Of a stretch of DNA of 64,000 nucleotides, positions 25,013 to 34,648 are shown piece by piece (the stretch's first letter is position 1; each line of letters begins with the position of its first letter). The notes under the pieces are model-generated. The model did no database searches, was not told where the DNA came from, and saw only the letters and a program-made list of their open reading frames with translations. This DNA is from a bacterium (GTDB lineage: Bacteria > JACRDZ01 > JAQUKH01). Position numbers and translations under genes: made by a program. Location: NCBI GenBank assembly GCA_028719205.1, contig JAQUKH010000009.1, positions 1-64,000 on the forward strand, in the 5' to 3' direction.

Positions 25013-26470
25013 ATGGAACAATTAAATTATTTGAGTTTATTACCGGAAATAGTTATTATTTTGGCAGGAATACTGGTTATTGCTGCTGATCTTATAATAG
25101 ATAAGAAGGATAATATTATCAGCGAAGTGATCTCCGTACTTGGATTAATTATTGCGCTTTTTTTAACAGGCAATCAATTCTTAAATCCGGAGATCATATC
25201 TCAGAATAATATGCTGATATCTGATTCCTATGCTGTGTTTTTTAAGGTAGCTCTGATCATACTTTCTTTAATGGTCATTTTAATCTCATCACATCATATC
25301 AGAGAACGCGGTATTACTCATCGGGCTGAATATTTTACTTTTATTCTTTTCGCCACAGTAGGTATGATGATTATGGCCGGAAGTTTGGATCTTGTAACTG
25401 TTTATGTCGGACTGGAGTTAATGGCAATTTCCATATATATTCTTGTCGGGATTTCCAGGACGGAATTCCTTTCAAATGAGGCAGCGTTAAAGTATTTTCT
25501 TTTAGGCCTGTTAGCTACCGCTTTTCTGCTTTACGGGATCTCGTTCACTTATGGAATGTTCGGGACAACTAATCTGGTTGTAATTAAAAACTTTTTGCAA
25601 AATAATACAACTGCTAACAGCGGTTATATACTGGTTTTGGTTTTTCTTGTAATAGCGTTTGGTTTTAAGGTTGCGGCTGTTCCCTTTCATATGTGGACCC
25701 CTGACGCGTATGAGGGCGCGATGACTCCGGTTACCGGTTTTATGTCTGTCGGCCCGAAATTGGCCGCGTTCGCGGTGTTAGGCAGGGTTTTTGTTTATAG
25801 CTTATTGACATTAAAGGCTGAATGGACGCTTATTTTGACTATTGTTTCAATATTAACTATGACTGTGGGAAATGTGGTTGCGATCGCGCAGACTAATATA
25901 AAAAGAATGCTGGCTTATTCCAGTATTGCCCACGCGGGTTATTGCTTAATGGGGCTTGTGGCGGCAGGCGGGTTGGCGGGAAGCCTGGGATTGCAGTCAG
26001 TTCTTTTTTACCTGAGCGGGTATCTTTTTATGAATGTAGGCGCGTTCTCTATTATAATATTTTTAAATAAGAAAGGTATTTCAGGATCTGAGCTGGATGA
26101 TTTTTCAGGTTTAAATGAACGCTATCCCGGTATCGCGTTAATGATGAGTGTTATTTTGCTTTCTCTGGCGGGGGTACCGCCGACGACGGGCTTTGCCGGA
26201 AAATTGTATGTTTTTATGGCCGCGGTAAAATCAAAATATATGTTTTTAGCGGTTATAGGTGTGCTCAATAGCGTAATTGCTTTATATTATTATCTTAGAA
26301 TAATTGTTTATATGTATATGAAAAAACCTGCTGACCTGAAAGAGGAGACTAATAGGTCTGTGCCGTTATTATTAGTGTTAGGAATCGCGGTAGTTGCGAT
26401 TTTGGTGCTTGGTATTTATCCTGAACCGGTACTAAATTTTGCAAAATCGGCTGCTGGAGGTATGTTTTAA
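25013..26470 (+). CDS. nuoN: NADH-quinone oxidoreductase subunit N
   Basis: 485 aa. The family signature LDLVTVYVGLELMAISIYILVG contains the helix-5 glutamate, and AFGFKVAAVPFHMWTPDAYEGAMTPVTGF contains the helix-7 lysine. LAGVPPTTGFAGKLYVF and a C-terminal YYYLRIIVYMYMK are also typical. It ends immediately before nuoE with no intergenic base. Confidence 0.95.
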   Translation: MEQLNYLSLLPEIVIILAGILVIAADLIIDKKDNIISEVISVLGLIIALFLTGNQFLNPEIISQNNMLISDSYAVFFKVALIILSLMVILISSHHIRERGITHRAEYFTFILFATVGMMIMAGSLDLVTVYVGLELMAISIYILVGISRTEFLSNEAALKYFLLGLLATAFLLYGISFTYGMFGTTNLVVIKNFLQNNTTANSGYILVLVFLVIAFGFKVAAVPFHMWTPDAYEGAMTPVTGFMSVGPKLAAFAVLGRVFVYSLLTLKAEWTLILTIVSILTMTVGNVVAIAQTNIKRMLAYSSIAHAGYCLMGLVAAGGLAGSLGLQSVLFYLSGYLFMNVGAFSIIIFLNKKGISGSELDDFSGLNERYPGIALMMSVILLSLAGVPPTTGFAGKLYVFMAAVKSKYMFLAVIGVLNSVIALYYYLRIIVYMYMKKPADLKEETNRSVPLLLVLGIAVVAILVLGIYPEPVLNFAKSAAGGMF

Positions 26471-26938
26471 ATGGAACTTTCACCTAAACTTATAAAAGAA
26501 ATAAATGAGTTAGCGGATGCATGCCCGAATAAAAAAGGGGCCTTGCTTCCGGTTCTATATTTGGTTCAGAAAGAATATGGTTTTCTTTCAGAGAGCATTT
26601 TAAAGGATATAGCTTTTATTTTAAATATACCGGAGGTTTTTGTTTTTGGCGTGACGACTTTTTATACAATGTTCCATACAAGTGAGCAGGCTAAAAATAT
26701 TATTTCAGTTTGTACAAATATAACCTGCTCATTATTAGGGAGCGAACATATTATTAAGACATTAGAAAATATCTTAAAGATAAAGCCGGGTGAGATGACA
26801 AAAGACAAAAAGTTCAGTTTGAACCTGGTGGAATGTTTGGGTTCCTGCGGAACTGCGCCTGTTATGATGGTAAATGGGGACCTTCATGAGAATCTTACAG
26901 AAGAAAAAATAAAGAGAATTTTAGATACATATAAATGA
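26471..26938 (+). CDS. nuoE: NADH-quinone oxidoreductase subunit E (first copy)
   Basis: The 155-aa thioredoxin-like 2Fe-2S subunit carries all four ligands in the usual arrangement, C-T-N-I-T-C and E-C-L-G-S-C. An N-terminal helical bundle (LLPVLYLVQKEYGFLSESIL) precedes VTTFYTMF. It pairs with the NuoF at 26957 to form the NADH-oxidising module. It starts directly after the nuoN stop. Confidence 0.92.
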   Translation: MELSPKLIKEINELADACPNKKGALLPVLYLVQKEYGFLSESILKDIAFILNIPEVFVFGVTTFYTMFHTSEQAKNIISVCTNITCSLLGSEHIIKTLENILKIKPGEMTKDKKFSLNLVECLGSCGTAPVMMVNGDLHENLTEEKIKRILDTYK

Positions 26939-26956
26939 TCAATTGTGGAGATATAA

Positions 26957-28231
26957 ATGGATTATCCTAGTATAACTTTGCGGAATATTAAAGAGCCTGA
27001 TTCACATAAAATAAATACTTATTTAAAATCGGGCGGATATAAAGGATTAACACGTGTTTTGGATGATATGGTTCCGGAAGAGGTTATTGGAAGCATAAAA
27101 CGTTCAGGGCTGCGCGGCCGCGGCGGAGCTTCATTTCCTACCGGGTTGAAATGGGAGTTTGCCCGCAGGGACAGGAATTTCCCGAAATATATTGTATGTA
27201 ATGCGGATGAGGGCGAGCCGGGAACGTTTAAAGACAGGATCCTTATTGAAAAAGATCCGTTCGCGATCATTGAAGGAATGACGATAGCGGGTTTTTCAGT
27301 GGGAGCTGAAAAGGGATATATTTATATAAGAGGTGAATATGTTAAAGGGGCGGAGATCCTGAGAAAGGCGATAAAAGAAGCAAAGGAAAAAAATTTTCTC
27401 GGGAAAAATATCCAGGGGAAAGATTTTAATTTTGACTTGGATGTTTATATGGGCGCAGGGTCATATATCTGCGGTGAAGAGACCGCCTTGATCGAATCTC
27501 TGGAGGGTAATGTGGGATATTCTCGTATTAAACCGCCTTTTCCGATAAATGTCGGATTATGGGATAAGCCTACAGTATTGAATAATGTTGAGACATTTTC
27601 TCTGGTCGCCCCGATCATTGTTAACGGCGATGAATGGTTCTCGAATATAGGCGCCCGTGATTTTCCCGGCACAATGATATATTCTTTGAGCGGGCATGTA
27701 AATAAACCGGGACTGTATGAACTTCCGACAGGGATAAATTTAAAAACTATTATTTATGAGTTTGGCGGAGGTATAAAAGACGGTAAAAAATTGAAGGCGG
27801 TTTTTCCCGGAGGCCTTTCTTCCGGATGTTTAAATGAAAATGAAATTGATATCCCGATGGACCATAAAGCGCTGGCAAAAGTGGGCAGCATGTTAGGTTC
27901 GGGCGCGATAATAGTAATTAATGATGAAACTTGTATGGTAGAGATCGCACGCCGGGGAATGAAATTTTTCAGGCATGAGTCTTGCGGCAAATGTGTGCCA
28001 TGCCGTGAAGGGACATTTTGGATCTCAAAGATAATGTTACGGATCGTGAATGGAGAGGGGAAAAAAGAAGATCTGGATCTGATTAAGGACCTTGGACAGG
28101 GTATGAAAACCGCGGCGTTTTGCGGGTTGGGCTTAGCAGCGGCAAATCCTGTTTTAAGTATTATAAAGAATTTCCCTAAGGATTTTGAATCGCATATTAA
28201 TGATAAGAAATGCGCGTATAATAATAAGTGA
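26957..28231 (+). CDS. nuoF: NADH-quinone oxidoreductase subunit F (first copy, classical type)
   Basis: NuoF holds FMN, the NADH site and cluster N3. The 424-aa product has GRGGASFPTGLKW (FMN and NADH loop), CNADEGEPGTFKDR, CGEETALIESLEG, an SLBB-like segment, and the 4Fe-4S ligands SCGKCVPCREG and CGLGLAAANP. The EPGTF sequence matches respiratory NuoF rather than the bifurcating type. It lies 18 bases after nuoE and starts at an ATG after TTGTGGAGA. Confidence 0.93.
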   Translation: MDYPSITLRNIKEPDSHKINTYLKSGGYKGLTRVLDDMVPEEVIGSIKRSGLRGRGGASFPTGLKWEFARRDRNFPKYIVCNADEGEPGTFKDRILIEKDPFAIIEGMTIAGFSVGAEKGYIYIRGEYVKGAEILRKAIKEAKEKNFLGKNIQGKDFNFDLDVYMGAGSYICGEETALIESLEGNVGYSRIKPPFPINVGLWDKPTVLNNVETFSLVAPIIVNGDEWFSNIGARDFPGTMIYSLSGHVNKPGLYELPTGINLKTIIYEFGGGIKDGKKLKAVFPGGLSSGCLNENEIDIPMDHKALAKVGSMLGSGAIIVINDETCMVEIARRGMKFFRHESCGKCVPCREGTFWISKIMLRIVNGEGKKEDLDLIKDLGQGMKTAAFCGLGLAAANPVLSIIKNFPKDFESHINDKKCAYNNK

Positions 28232-28272
28232 ATAGCCGTTTGTGAATAGTAGAAAGAAAAATAGGAAGGATT

Positions 28273-31200
28273 ATGGTCAAAATAACAATAGATGGTAAAG
28301 AGGTTCTTGTTCCTGAAAATATAAATATTTTAGAGGCCGCGCAGCAGGCCGGTATTTATATACCTAAATTATGTTTTCATAGCAAACTAAGCCGGTACGG
28401 GGCCTGCAGGGTCTGTCTGGTTAAGATAGAAGGGGTTCCAAAATTATCGGCCGCTTGCGCTGTTATGTGTACGGAAGGAATGATCATAACTACTGATACC
28501 CCTGAGATAAATAAACTTAGAAAAACTGTAGTTGAACTTATGCTTTTGTATCATCCTCTGGATTGCCTGGTTTGCGATAAGGGCGGGGAGTGTGAGCTTC
28601 AGACTCTGACATTCAAGCTGGGAGTTACGGAAGACCGGTTCAAAATGCATTTCCAGAAATATGAGAGAATTGATGTTAATCATCTTATCGCGCGGGATAT
28701 GAAAAAATGTATTCTTTGCGGTAAATGTGTCAGGGTTTGTGATGAGATCCGCGGGAGGGGTGCGATCGGTTACACTTATCGCGGTTTTAATACCCGTGTA
28801 GATTTTCCATTCGGCCGTGTTTCGAATTGTGAGGTTTGCGGGCAGTGCCTTGCGGTCTGTCCTGTCGGAGCTTTGGCACCGCGATTTTCTGAATATGAAG
28901 CAAGGCCGTGGGAAATGAAACAGGTGAAAAGCATATGCCCTTATTGCGGATGCGGCTGTACGGTTATTTTAGATACTAAAGAAAATAAGATTGTAAGGAT
29001 CTCTTCTAAAGAAGGGCTTGGTGTTAATGACGGGAAGGTATGCGCGAAGGGCAGATTCGGGTATGATTTTGTAAATAATAAGTTCAGGTTAAAATATCCC
29101 CTGGCAAAAAAAGACGGGATGTTTGTTCCTGTGACATGGGATGAAGCATTAGATTTAATTGCCAATAATTTTAAGGAAATAACAGAAAAATACGGCAGTG
29201 ATAAAATTGGCGGCATTGGATCAAACCGGGTTACAAATGAAGAAAGTTATTTATTCCAGAAATTCATGCGGGCAGTCTTAAAGACAAATAACGTAGACAG
29301 CCAGATAAGAATCGAACACGCGGCTTCTTTCAAGGCATTAACTGATAGTTTTGGGTATGGAGCGGCTACTAATACCATACCGGAGATAGAAAATACAAAG
29401 GTTATTTTATTAATAGGAACAGATACTACTGAGACTATGCCTATTATTGGATTAGCAATTAAAAAAGCCATTAGAGCGAACAAGGCAAAATTAATTGTTA
29501 TTAACAGCCGCGAGATCGACCTGACAAAGTTTTCAGAAATGTGGTTTCAGGTAAAACCCGGGATAGAGCTTTTACTGCTTTCAGCCATGTTAAAGATAAT
29601 AATTGATGAGAAACTTTATAACGTGTCTTTTGTGGAAAAACGGACAGAAGATTTTGAAAAGGTAAAAATTAAACTCGAAAAATTATCCCTGGATAATGTG
29701 CAAAATGTAGCGGGGATCAGCAAGGAAAAAATTCAGGAGGCGGCAAGGCTTTACGCGGGCGCGGAAAGCGCGATGGTGATTTTCGGCCTTGAATTTGTTT
29801 TGCAGGAAAGAGCAGTTGATAACGTTTACACGCTGGTCAATCTGGTACTTGCATGCGGCCATATAGGTAAAGAAAATAACGGGATCATTCCCCTGCGCCA
29901 GACAAATAACGGCCAGGGAACTACAGATATGGGTGTTCTCCCGGATTATCTTCCCGGATATCAGTCAATATATTCTTCTTCAGTAAAAAATGATTTTGAA
30001 AAAAAGTGGAATACAAAACTTCCGGTTAATGTCGGTTTGACTGCCACAGAGATGATCCAGGCTATTCCTGAAGGGAAAATAAAGGGAATGTATATTGTCG
30101 GCTGTAATCCCGCGGTCTCCCATCCAAACGCGATACAAGTGGAAGAAAATTTAAAATCACTGGATTTTCTTGTTGTGCAGGATATATTTCTTTCTGAAAC
30201 AGCAAAGCTTGCGGATGTTGTTCTGCCCGCGGTAAGTTTCGCGGAAAAGGAAGGGACATTTACTAATACTGAGCGCAGGGTCCAGAAAATAAATAAGGCT
30301 ATAAAATCTTCCGCTGAAACCAGGCCGGATTGGAAAATAATCGTAAATCTGGCTATGAAGTTCGGATATGTAATGGAATATCTTTCAATAGAAGAAATAT
30401 TCCAGGAAATGACAAGCCTGGTTCCTATTTATAGAGGAATAACCTATTCAAGGCTTGAAGAAAAAGAACCTATATACTGGCCATGTGTTTCTCTGGAAGA
30501 TAAAGGCACGAAAATTTTATATCTGGACAGTTTTGAACGTGGAAAAGCAAAGTTTCATCCTGTTGAATATAAATATTCTACTTCACAGCCGACATTGCAT
30601 TTTCCTTACCGTATTATCACTAACGGTACCTTATTCCATCATAGAAGCGGGGTTATGACCAGAAGGTCAAAAGGAATGAGTTTTGTTGAGGAAGAGCCGA
30701 AATTATGTGTGCATCCTAATGACGCAAAGAAATTAGAGATAGAAGATAATTCGATAGTCAGGGTGGCAAGCAAGCAGGGCGAGATAGAAACTAAGGTTTT
30801 TGTTACAAATAAAGTTATGGAAGGAATGCTATTCCTGCCTTTGCACGCGAATTGGAATTCCTGTTTTAATATGCTTACTAAATCGACGCTGGATCCTTCA
30901 TCAAAGTCTCCTAATATGGAAGAAACCTTTGTGGATGTTATTCCTGTTACCAGAAAAAAAGAAATGGTGACTTTGAGCGTTAATGATAAAGAAATTACCG
31001 TTGAGCAAGGTACTACAATTCTGGAAGCCGCGAAAAAACTTGATATTTATATTCCAACACTTTGTTATCACAGTAAAATGTCTCCATTTGGCGCGTGCAG
31101 GCTTTGCCTTGTTGAGATCGAGGGAACAAATAAATTATTAGCCTCATGTATTACGCCTGTGTTAAATAACATGAAAGTTAAAACTGAGACGGATCCCGTG

Positions 31201-33639
31201 CGAAAGCTCCGGAAGATGATACTGGAACTTCTTTTAGCGAAACACCCTGTGGATTGTTTGGTTTGTGACAAAGGCGGGGAGTGTGATCTGCAGAAGCTTT
31301 CTTTTCTGTATGGTCCTGAAAGGAACCGTTTTGGCGCGCAGACACAGGAAAGTGTAACGGACGATACAAGAACATTAGTTGAACGGGATATGAGCAAATG
31401 TATTTTATGCAAGAAATGTGTCCGTGCGTGCAGTGAGATGCAGGGTGTAAATGCGATCGCGTTTTCACGAAGGGGTTTTAAGACAGAGATGGGGACGTTT
31501 TTCGGCAGGGGATTGGATTGTGAATTTTGCGGCAGATGTGTTTCTGTCTGTCCGACAGGGGCGTTAGCCAATAAGTTATCAAAACACGCCGCGCGGCCCT
31601 GGGAGATGAAAGAGTTTTCTACAATATGTTCCTACTGCGGGTGCGGGTGCAGTATGGTGTTAAATATAAAGGATAACAAGATCGTCAAGGTTACCGCTAA
31701 AGAAGGGGCAGGTATAAATAACGGAAATTTGTGCGTGAAAGGCAGATATGGTTATACCTATGTAAATGATCCGGAAAGACTGACTACGCCTTTAATTAAA
31801 AGAAGCGGGAAATTTATGCGCGCTTCATGGGAAGAGGCGATTAAATTAATAGCCTCTAAGTTTAAAACGATAAAGGAACAGGCTGGGCCGGATTCAATTA
31901 TGGGATTGGGTTCGGCATATTGCACTAATGAAGATAATTATTTGTTCCAGAAATTTATGCGGGCAGCAATTGGGACCAATAATGTTGACACAGCTTGTTT
32001 CCATTATGAACACGCGGCTTCATTAAAGGTTCTTACACAGGTGTTTGGCAGCGGTTCAATGACTAATTCTTTTAATGAAATTGCGAATGCCAAATCGATC
32101 CTTGTTATCGGAACGGATATTACAGAAACTCATCCTACATTCGCGTTAGAGGTTAAACGTGCGGTAAGAGAAAATAACGCGAATTTAATTGTTATCGATC
32201 CGAGACGCATAAAACTTACAAATATCGCCAAATTATGGCTTCGCCCGAATTATGGAACAGATGTGGCATTAATTAACGGTATTATTAATATTATTATCAG
32301 TCAGGGATTGCTGGACCAGAATTTTATTGAGAACCGGACGGAAGGATTCGAGGAATTACAGGAGACTATCAGGGAATATACACCGGAATTTGTTTCTAAA
32401 ATTACCGGTGTCGCGAAAGAAGATATTGTTAAGGCCGCGGAACTGTTTACTTCAAGCAGAAATGGCGCGGTTCTTTATGGAATGGGCGCGACACAGCATA
32501 CGTCAGGATTGCAAAATGTAGCCGCGTTAACCAATTTGATATTATTGACCGGTAATGTCGGCCGGCCGAATGTCGGGCTTTATCCGCTTCGCGGGCAAAG
32601 CAACAGCCAGGGCTCCTGCGATATGGGAAGCATTTCTGATTTTCTTCCCGGATACCAGAAAATGAGTGATCTCGCGATGATCAAAAAGTTTGAGAAGGCA
32701 TGGAAGATTACTTTGCCTATGTGGCCCGGATTCAACCTGCCGGAAGCAGTTTCAGCTATGGAGATAGGAAAGGTAAAAGCCCTTTATATTATGGCAGGCA
32801 ATTTGAAGATGAGTTATCCTAATTCCCGCCAGATCGAGGAGAGCTTAAAAAAACTGGAATTTTTGGTAGTTCAGGATATGTTCTTAACAGAGACCGGAAA
32901 AATGGCGGATGTAATTTTACCCTCCTGCAGTTTCGCGGAAATAGACGGGACGTTCACTAATATGGAAAGAAGGGTACAGTTGTTAAGAAAGGCATTGCCT
33001 CCGGTTGGAGAAAGCAAGCCGAACTGGAGAATTATTTCCAATTTATCAAAGGCAATGGGTTATGATATGAATTACAGCAATTCATCTGAAATAATGGATG
33101 AGATCAATCAATTAGTGCCGATATACGGTGGTATTACGCATAAACGTTTAAATAGCCATGGGTTACAATGGCCTTGTCCGGATAAAAATCATCCAGGTTT
33201 GCAATATTTGTATAAACAAGGTTTTCCCAGTGGAAAGGCAAAATTTATTGTGGAACGGTACATACCTATGGCTGAAAAGCCGGATAGAGAATATCCGTTT
33301 TTGTTATCAACCGGAAAATCGCTTTTTCATTATCATACAGGGGTTATGACCCAAAGGTCTCAAGGGATCATGGATGTTTGTCCTGAGGGTTTTATGGAGA
33401 TAAATCCAAAAGATGCGGATATATTGAATTTGAAGGATAAAGATAAAGTTCGTGTAAAATCCAGAAGAGGGGAACTTACTGTAAAAATTATCATAACTGA
33501 TAAAACACCGGATGGCGTTGTTTTCCTTCCTATGCATTTTAAAGAAATTCCGGTTAATGTTTTAACAAACGCTGCATTAGACCCTTATTCTCATGTGCCG
33601 GAGTTTAAATCTTGTGCGGTAAAAGTAGAAAAAATTTAA
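28273..33639 (+). CDS. Double-length NuoG/FdhA-like protein: two complete iron-sulfur/molybdopterin-type halves fused
   Basis: The 1788-aa protein contains two full copies of the NuoG/formate-dehydrogenase alpha architecture: residues 1-896 and 897-1788. Each has a 2Fe-2S domain (CFHSKLSRYGACRVC; CYHSKMSPFGACRLC), a His-Cys3 site (HPLDCLVCDKGGEC; HPVDCLVCDKGGEC), two 4Fe-4S motifs (CILCGKCVRVC and CEVCGQCLAVC; CILCKKCVRAC and CEFCGRCVSVC), a further 4Fe-4S site (CPYCGCGC; CSYCGCGC), a molybdopterin-type domain and a C-terminal beta-barrel. At the position of the formate-dehydrogenase Cys/Sec, both halves have Glu (Glu348 and Glu1246, in EHAAS), although FGYGAATN and FGSGSMTN are kept. Usual NuoG is 700-900 aa. 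An AGGAAGG site precedes the ATG. It would form a doubled electron wire in the complex I arm; any catalytic role is uncertain. Confidence 0.9.
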   Translation: MVKITIDGKEVLVPENINILEAAQQAGIYIPKLCFHSKLSRYGACRVCLVKIEGVPKLSAACAVMCTEGMIITTDTPEINKLRKTVVELMLLYHPLDCLVCDKGGECELQTLTFKLGVTEDRFKMHFQKYERIDVNHLIARDMKKCILCGKCVRVCDEIRGRGAIGYTYRGFNTRVDFPFGRVSNCEVCGQCLAVCPVGALAPRFSEYEARPWEMKQVKSICPYCGCGCTVILDTKENKIVRISSKEGLGVNDGKVCAKGRFGYDFVNNKFRLKYPLAKKDGMFVPVTWDEALDLIANNFKEITEKYGSDKIGGIGSNRVTNEESYLFQKFMRAVLKTNNVDSQIRIEHAASFKALTDSFGYGAATNTIPEIENTKVILLIGTDTTETMPIIGLAIKKAIRANKAKLIVINSREIDLTKFSEMWFQVKPGIELLLLSAMLKIIIDEKLYNVSFVEKRTEDFEKVKIKLEKLSLDNVQNVAGISKEKIQEAARLYAGAESAMVIFGLEFVLQERAVDNVYTLVNLVLACGHIGKENNGIIPLRQTNNGQGTTDMGVLPDYLPGYQSIYSSSVKNDFEKKWNTKLPVNVGLTATEMIQAIPEGKIKGMYIVGCNPAVSHPNAIQVEENLKSLDFLVVQDIFLSETAKLADVVLPAVSFAEKEGTFTNTERRVQKINKAIKSSAETRPDWKIIVNLAMKFGYVMEYLSIEEIFQEMTSLVPIYRGITYSRLEEKEPIYWPCVSLEDKGTKILYLDSFERGKAKFHPVEYKYSTSQPTLHFPYRIITNGTLFHHRSGVMTRRSKGMSFVEEEPKLCVHPNDAKKLEIEDNSIVRVASKQGEIETKVFVTNKVMEGMLFLPLHANWNSCFNMLTKSTLDPSSKSPNMEETFVDVIPVTRKKEMVTLSVNDKEITVEQGTTILEAAKKLDIYIPTLCYHSKMSPFGACRLCLVEIEGTNKLLASCITPVLNNMKVKTETDPVRKLRKMILELLLAKHPVDCLVCDKGGECDLQKLSFLYGPERNRFGAQTQESVTDDTRTLVERDMSKCILCKKCVRACSEMQGVNAIAFSRRGFKTEMGTFFGRGLDCEFCGRCVSVCPTGALANKLSKHAARPWEMKEFSTICSYCGCGCSMVLNIKDNKIVKVTAKEGAGINNGNLCVKGRYGYTYVNDPERLTTPLIKRSGKFMRASWEEAIKLIASKFKTIKEQAGPDSIMGLGSAYCTNEDNYLFQKFMRAAIGTNNVDTACFHYEHAASLKVLTQVFGSGSMTNSFNEIANAKSILVIGTDITETHPTFALEVKRAVRENNANLIVIDPRRIKLTNIAKLWLRPNYGTDVALINGIINIIISQGLLDQNFIENRTEGFEELQETIREYTPEFVSKITGVAKEDIVKAAELFTSSRNGAVLYGMGATQHTSGLQNVAALTNLILLTGNVGRPNVGLYPLRGQSNSQGSCDMGSISDFLPGYQKMSDLAMIKKFEKAWKITLPMWPGFNLPEAVSAMEIGKVKALYIMAGNLKMSYPNSRQIEESLKKLEFLVVQDMFLTETGKMADVILPSCSFAEIDGTFTNMERRVQLLRKALPPVGESKPNWRIISNLSKAMGYDMNYSNSSEIMDEINQLVPIYGGITHKRLNSHGLQWPCPDKNHPGLQYLYKQGFPSGKAKFIVERYIPMAEKPDREYPFLLSTGKSLFHYHTGVMTQRSQGIMDVCPEGFMEINPKDADILNLKDKDKVRVKSRRGELTVKIIITDKTPDGVVFLPMHFKEIPVNVLTNAALDPYSHVPEFKSCAVKVEKI

Positions 33640-33655
33640 AAGTGAGGTGACTAAA

Positions 33656-34126
33656 ATGACAGATGTAAAATTCATCAAGAATATTTCGATTTTTAAAGAT
33701 CTGGATGATGAAGAAGTAAAAAAAATCGCGGGCATCGCTACTGAAAAAACATATCCCGCTAAAACAGTTATTTTTACTGAGGGACAGACAGGCGCGAAAT
33801 TGTACATTGTTAAACAGGGGAGTGTTAGAATAACTAAGGTAATCCGGGAAGGGGAAAAACAGATTTTGGATATAATCGAAGAAGGGGAATATTTCGGAAA
33901 GATGTCTTTCATTGATGGCGGGGAACATTCAGCTACAGTCGAAACTGTTAAAGAATCTACATTAATATGTATTGAAAAAGCAGACTTTGAAAAATTGGCT
34001 CAGGATGATCCAGCCGGTGGTTTCAGAATAATGAAAGCATTGTCGGTTGTTACTATCGAGATATTGCGGGAAATGAATGATAAGTTTGTTGAGTTAGTAA
34101 ATTATATGTGGGGTGGAAGGAGATAG
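33656..34126 (+). CDS. Single-domain cyclic-nucleotide-binding-fold protein (first)
   Basis: The 156-aa product is a CNBD with no DNA-binding domain: KNISIFKDLDDEEVKKIAGI, then AKTVIFTEGQTGAKLYIVKQGSVRI, then the phosphate cassette EYFGKMSFIDGGEHSATVET. Compared with CAP-type sites, the ribose-binding Glu is Lys (FGK) and the cyclic-phosphate Arg is His (EHSA), so classical cAMP binding is doubtful. The C-terminal helix ends NYMWGGRR. The ATG at 33656 follows GAGGTG; an in-frame GTG at 33647 would add three residues. It lies 16 bases after the fused NuoG and 12 before the second NuoE, so it belongs to the complex I operon. Confidence 0.85.
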   Translation: MTDVKFIKNISIFKDLDDEEVKKIAGIATEKTYPAKTVIFTEGQTGAKLYIVKQGSVRITKVIREGEKQILDIIEEGEYFGKMSFIDGGEHSATVETVKESTLICIEKADFEKLAQDDPAGGFRIMKALSVVTIEILREMNDKFVELVNYMWGGRR

Positions 34127-34138
34127 GAGCGAAAAAAT

Positions 34139-34648
34139 ATGGTTATAGAATATGTTGCGGCTAAACAAACGAGTTTTGATACAACCAAAGCGTTAGAGAT
34201 AATAAAACAGTATAAAGGTAAACGTGGGTCATTAATTTCAGTTCTGCAAAGGATCCAGGATGCCTATGGATTTTTGCCTGAGCCGATATTGGACCTGGTT
34301 GCTGAAGGCTTGAATGTTTATCTGACAGATGTATATGGGGTAGTAACTTTTTATTCACAATTTTATTTGACGCCTCGGGGTAAAAACGTTATAAGGATTT
34401 GTCGCGGGACGGCATGCCATGTAAAGGGATCAGACAGAATTATGGAGAAATTGCTTGAAAAACTGGAAGTTAAGCCCGGGGAGATGACAAGAGACGGGAA
34501 TTTTACCATAGAAGAGGTTGCGTGCCTTGGCGCGTGCGGTATGGCGCCTGTTATGGTAATTAATAAAGATACATTTGGAGAGGTTACCACTGCTAAATCT
34601 TTAGAGATTGTTGAAAGCCACAGTGTTAACAAGGGAGAGAAAAAATGA
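34139..34648 (+). CDS. NuoE/HydC-like 2Fe-2S subunit (second copy)
   Basis: 169 aa, same fold as the NuoE at 26471, with the ligands ICRGTACHVKG and ACLGACGMAP. GVVTFYSQFYLTPRGKNVI and KPGEMTRDGNFTIEEV are typical of the HydC/HndA group of bifurcating enzymes as well as of NuoE. An AGGAG site lies before the ATG at 34139. It overlaps the next gene by four bases, so it forms a pair with the HydB-like protein. Its presence means the locus has two complete NADH-module pairs. Confidence 0.85.
   Translation: MVIEYVAAKQTSFDTTKALEIIKQYKGKRGSLISVLQRIQDAYGFLPEPILDLVAEGLNVYLTDVYGVVTFYSQFYLTPRGKNVIRICRGTACHVKGSDRIMEKLLEKLEVKPGEMTRDGNFTIEEVACLGACGMAPVMVINKDTFGEVTTAKSLEIVESHSVNKGEKK

Noticed and set aside
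28273-33639. Selenocysteine read-through or frameshift in the long NuoG-like gene
   Set aside because: The frame is continuous with no internal stop, and the Cys/Sec position reads GAA in both halves.
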